Below are positions 60,501-64,000 of a stretch of 64,000 nucleotides of DNA, piece after piece; position 1 is the stretch's first letter; each line of letters opens with the position of its first letter. The stretch spans positions 20,943-84,942 of the forward strand of contig JASANE010028984.1 in NCBI GenBank assembly GCA_030248225.1. Reading direction: 5' to 3'. The stretch comes from Trileptium ribeirensis. Its lineage: Eukaryota > Nematoda > Enoplea > Enoplida > Thoracostomopsidae. The position numbers were made by a program, and so were the translations under genes. The notes beneath the pieces are model-generated. The model ran no database searches. It saw nothing but the letters and a program-made list of their open reading frames with translations, and was not told the origin of the DNA.

Positions 60501-61117
60501 GTTTCGGTTTTCAAGCTGTGAAAATTTCAAAATTTTAGCAAAGCAAGTTTTTTGTTTCTTGGGCTGAAAGATGGGATTATAAATGTGATTTCATTGTTTT
60601 ATTGGCTGATATAAATGGTGCGGGACGGTGCTGGAGCACAATTTGATAAATTTTGGCGCCAAAAGTAGTAAAATTTCGGTACTTTTCCAATATAGATGTC
60701 TGAAAACCAAACGAACATGTCTAAAGGTTTCAGGGTTTACAATTACTATAAAAGCCATTGTAATTGCGTGGTATGCATCAAACAAGACAAGTGTTAGGGA
60801 CCTTACTACGTAAAAATCTCTCTTGAAATTACACTTTTTTAATTTGTGAATCATAAATTTCTAAATTTTTTGTCTTTTTGGTTATTGGAACAACAAATAA
60901 GGAGTTATTTCGTCTTGATATTATGACTAAAATGTCCGTAGCATTATCATTGAAGTATTTTCTTTTGTATAATTGCTATCTTAGGACTTTAATTTGGTTT
61001 ATGGACCTCAATTAGGACGACAAAATGGTTAATAGGACAGAGTAGCAAATCTCACTCCATTTCTTCTCGCTTTGCTAGTTATTAGTGTAATGAAGTAATA
61101 AATTGTGATGTTGTAAT

Positions 61118-61955
61118 TAGAGTTGCAACTTGTCAAAATTAATACCCGGACCCGGACCTTGCTAACCAAAATAACTGGACGCAGAATATTTTAAACGAAT
61201 ACGTGGAGCCGGACCCGGACTTCGCAGATAAAGATAAATGTATATGCATACATATTATATAGTTTAATACACATGTTATATATATCAATATGGCTGAATA
61301 GTGACCATTTCGCAGATTGCCTTATCGATATTGGCGCTTTGCTGCGGTGTCAAGTGAAACATTTGCACAACAAGTAACTAAAACGTGCTCTCTGTTGTAT
61401 TGTTTAGGTGTCATTGTTTGACATTTAACGTATTTTTTACTAGTTTAACATCTTACACTAGTTCTACTTTTCTGATAAGGCAGATAGTGTTGGCTTTAAG
61501 TTAAGCTCGAAGGGTACCCATAATATTAATGGTACGAATTTCCTCCTCGACTAGAATATACTAGTTTACTAGTTTAACATGTTACACTAGTTCTACTTTT
61601 CTGATAAGGCAGATAGTGTTGGCTTTAAGTTAAGCTCGAAGGGTACCCATAAAATTAATGGTACGAATTTCCTCCTCGACTAGAATATTGGTTGATATAT
61701 TATATAGTAATTTAACATCAAGTGAAAGTCATTCAACTTGAATCTTCTGTAATAATAATAATTGTGAAAATTTTGATGTCCACATGGTAAAATTGTGTCA
61801 CCTTTTACCTGTAAGTACAAATCAACTTACTTTGTATGTGGCACCTATTCAAATTTACGGTTACAGTTATACTCTGCCTGCGTCTTTAGTGCGAACTCGG
61901 ACCAGGAATTTTTCGTCATAAATACCCGGAATACTTGAACCCGGATGCAACTCTA
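61118..61955. mobile_element. TIR-bounded element, possibly hAT-like (MDH2 intron 7)
   Basis: The left end TAGAGTTGCAACTTG and the inverted right end TAGAGTTGCATCCGG form terminal repeats. Subterminal ACCCGGACCCGGA and CCCGGA words follow on both sides. The inside is non-coding and includes a 129 bp tandem duplication. TAGAG-type ends resemble hAT, but the flanks (GTTGTAAT, ACTGTTAT) are only partly alike, so the target duplication is not established. Confidence 0.5.
61441..61698 (+). repeat. 129 bp tandem duplication
   Basis: The unit beginning TAGTTTAACAT at 61441 repeats from 61570 with a few differences (for example ATCTTACAC against ATGTTACAC, CATAATATT against CATAAAATT). The copies are close to identical. 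Confidence 0.85.
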
Positions 61956-62547
61956 ACTGTTATAGGCACAAATAGACATACTGTCGTTAGTACTTGTATG
62001 GACGTGATTCCTAAACATACCTAGATGTACGCTTCCATTCGCGAGTATATTCCGTACACATCTAAGAGCAATTACACACCTACGCTTGTACATTTATTTT
62101 TCTATGCTAAAGTAGGATGTAGTTGGTTACTTATTTGGTTGGCAAAAATTTGAATTGGAACTTGTGAGCTGACTAATAAAACTCTTAGTTAAATACCACC
62201 CGACGCGAACTTGTCAAATCACCAAAAACGCTTGTTTAACTAAATCTTCGTTTTTCTGTTCAATAGCCGGGTACATAATTTATAGTAGTGCTACTACTAT
62301 TTGTTACAACATAATATATTATATGGTTAAGAAGTAAAATAGCACTTCTAGCTTTCCTGTTTTCAGTCATTACGTAACATTACTTTGTCATTGCTTTGCA
62401 TCTTTTCATTGTAGCCTAACTAATACCGCATTGGGGATTAACAGATAGATATCAGCAAAAGTAAAAGCGGGTTGATAATAAACATTGCTTATACATTTTA
62501 GTCGTGTATCTTGATGTGCATACTAATGTTTTTGTGGCATACAAAAT

Positions 62548-62767
62548 ACATGGCTGATGGCCCTGCTTTTGTCATTCTTATCTATATTGTTTATATTCAT
62601 ATAATAGGGTTGGGCTACATAAGATTTCGAAGGCAGTGATCATGTAAGAAATGTCATGCTTAGCTGTACGTTCTGGACCAGTCTTAACTTGCCTAACTAC
62701 TTGGTTAAAGGTTTAAAATTGCTAGAAGGGATGACTATTCAACCGGACAGTGTTTTACTGCAACCCG
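62548..62767 (+). repeat. long inverted repeat, left arm
   Basis: From ACATGGCTGATGGCC to GCAACCCG this arm is the near-exact reverse complement of 63777-64000, with a small 4 bp length difference near 62608. The arms enclose about 1.0 kb. The right arm still matches at the last base of the window, so the true outer ends are not visible. Confidence 0.85.
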
Positions 62768-63610
62768 GAACAACGTCTGACTTGACAAAACCGCATTCGA
62801 CAACATTGCTGTCTCCATTCATTGCCGCTAACAGCTAAAATAAACAGCTACTACTACGTCGCTACATTACTTCATTATAATGCATGAGTAAACTTAAGCT
62901 ACGCCCTTGCCATCCTCTTTTGACAAAGGCGATTGCCTTCAGTTGTTCACTGAACACAAATTTCATTTTTGCGTTAAAGAACAGAAATTAGTCCGTTTCA
63001 TATTCCATACATTATAATTTGAAAATGTTCGCGAACACATTGGTGTTAAAGTACAGGGGCCGAATTGCATTCGCTAATGGCGTTATGGAACAGAAAAATG
63101 TCGAAATTGGATACGGCTATTGAAATCCGAGTTTTGTTCACTAACATCGTTTTGTATATGGTGTCAAAAGAGGATGGTTGGGGGCGCATCTTCAGTTTAC
63201 TCTTGCATAACAAAATACGACTGATTATAGATTAATAGTTTCTTTGATAAAATGGCAACCAATACTTCCATCAGTTCCACTGCATTGGCAGCATCATCAT
63301 ATGGTTGCATGTCTCTTACACCGAAATCACCAACCGCATGAAGTGAGCTAGGTCTTTAGCATCAGTTGACCCCAAGTCGCCAAGCTAAAAGCTCTTCCAA
63401 TTCCTGTCTGTGTAGCCAAAAATGGGGCAGGATACCGTTGAGGAAGTGCAAATATTAAGGTGCACAGATGCGCAATCAGATTCTAATGCGTGTCGAATAA
63501 AAAATAATGAAGAAATTTAATAATTCGAAGCAATTACTGATAAATAAAAATATTTACAGCACTTTTATGTGAGGAATGACTGCCCGCACTACTCGCCGAG
63601 TTTCAATAAT

Positions 63611-63836
63611 TTAAATTCAAGCAATCATTCTGTTTATACGGTACATGATATTTCGTGGTAACTGAACAGGCAGCAGTAAAACACTGTCCGGTCGCACAGT
63701 CATCTTTTCTGGCAATTCAAAACTTAAATTCACGCAATTGTTCTGTTTATACGTTATAGATTTCGTGGTAACTGAACGGGTTGCAGTAAAACACTGTCCG
63801 GTTGAATAGTCATCCCTTCTAGCAATTTTAAACCTT
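63611..63836 (+). repeat. two-unit tandem repeat, period about 113 bp
   Basis: TTAAATTCAAGCAATCATTC (63611) and TTAAATTCACGCAATTGTTC (63724) begin two diverged units. Both contain TTTCGTGGTAACTGAAC and GCAGTAAAACACTGTCCGG. The second unit runs into the right arm of the inverted repeat. Confidence 0.75.
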
Positions 63837-64000
63837 TAACCAAGTAGTTAGGCAAGTTAAGACTGGTCCAGAACGTACAGCTAAGCATGACATTTCTTAC
63901 ATGATCACTGCCTTCGAAATCTTATGTAGCCCAACTCTATGTATTATATGAATATAAACAATATAGATAAGAATGACAAAAGCAGGGCCATCAGCCATGT
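63777..64000 (-). repeat. long inverted repeat, right arm (continues past window)
   Basis: The reverse complement of 62548-62767. The pairing continues to the window edge, so the arm length of about 224 bp is a minimum. Confidence 0.85.

Noticed and set aside
62656..62838. 60-codon frame near the right end
   Set aside because: It lies on the left arm of the long inverted repeat and has no family features.

Overview
The window reads as a stretch of an invertebrate animal nuclear genome. It is AT-rich, poor in genes and full of mobile DNA, and the one multi-exon gene has ordinary GT-AG introns. The mix of elements fits a metazoan: RTE and I-type LINEs, Ty3/Gypsy, hAT, Merlin, a mariner-like MITE and tRNA-derived SINE-like repeats. 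The sequence alone does not fix the species. A tunicate or another marine invertebrate is only a guess.

Two host genes are supported. At 1880-2857 (+) is an intact, intronless gene for an acyl-CoA-binding protein with ankyrin repeats (ACBD6 type). At 48414-59928 (+) are the first seven exons of mitochondrial malate dehydrogenase (MDH2 type), 260 codons, with the C-terminal part beyond the right edge. Its introns carry a LINE fragment, an hAT copy, a 28S rDNA fragment inside a tandem repeat, a TIR-bounded element and one arm pair of a long inverted repeat.

Between these genes nearly everything recognisable is mobile or repetitive. About 3-19 kb holds old dispersed repeats, a MITE, degenerate tandem repeats of roughly 150-176 bp period and the first copy of a ~1.1 kb non-autonomous hAT family (called X here). 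19.6-22.9 kb holds a Merlin element abutting an RTE LINE. 23.0-25.5 kb holds a cluster of tRNA-like units. 25.5-35.3 kb holds three copies of an LTR-like repeat (Y). Two are broken by hAT X copies, and an unequal crossover between X copies duplicated a 1,863 bp unit. 33.2-47.7 kb holds a decayed Ty3/Gypsy element with a LINE nested in its gag/protease region, followed by a second, more decayed relative.

The observations most worth following are: a decayed PHD finger downstream of the Gypsy integrase; a chimeric hAT copy whose two flanks carry the target-site duplications of two different insertions; the 28S fragment carrying both R1 and R2 target sites; and the long inverted repeat at the right edge. 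No convincing new host system was found. The novelty here is in mobile-element architecture. All similarity statements are from reading the sequence by eye; no database search or alignment was run.
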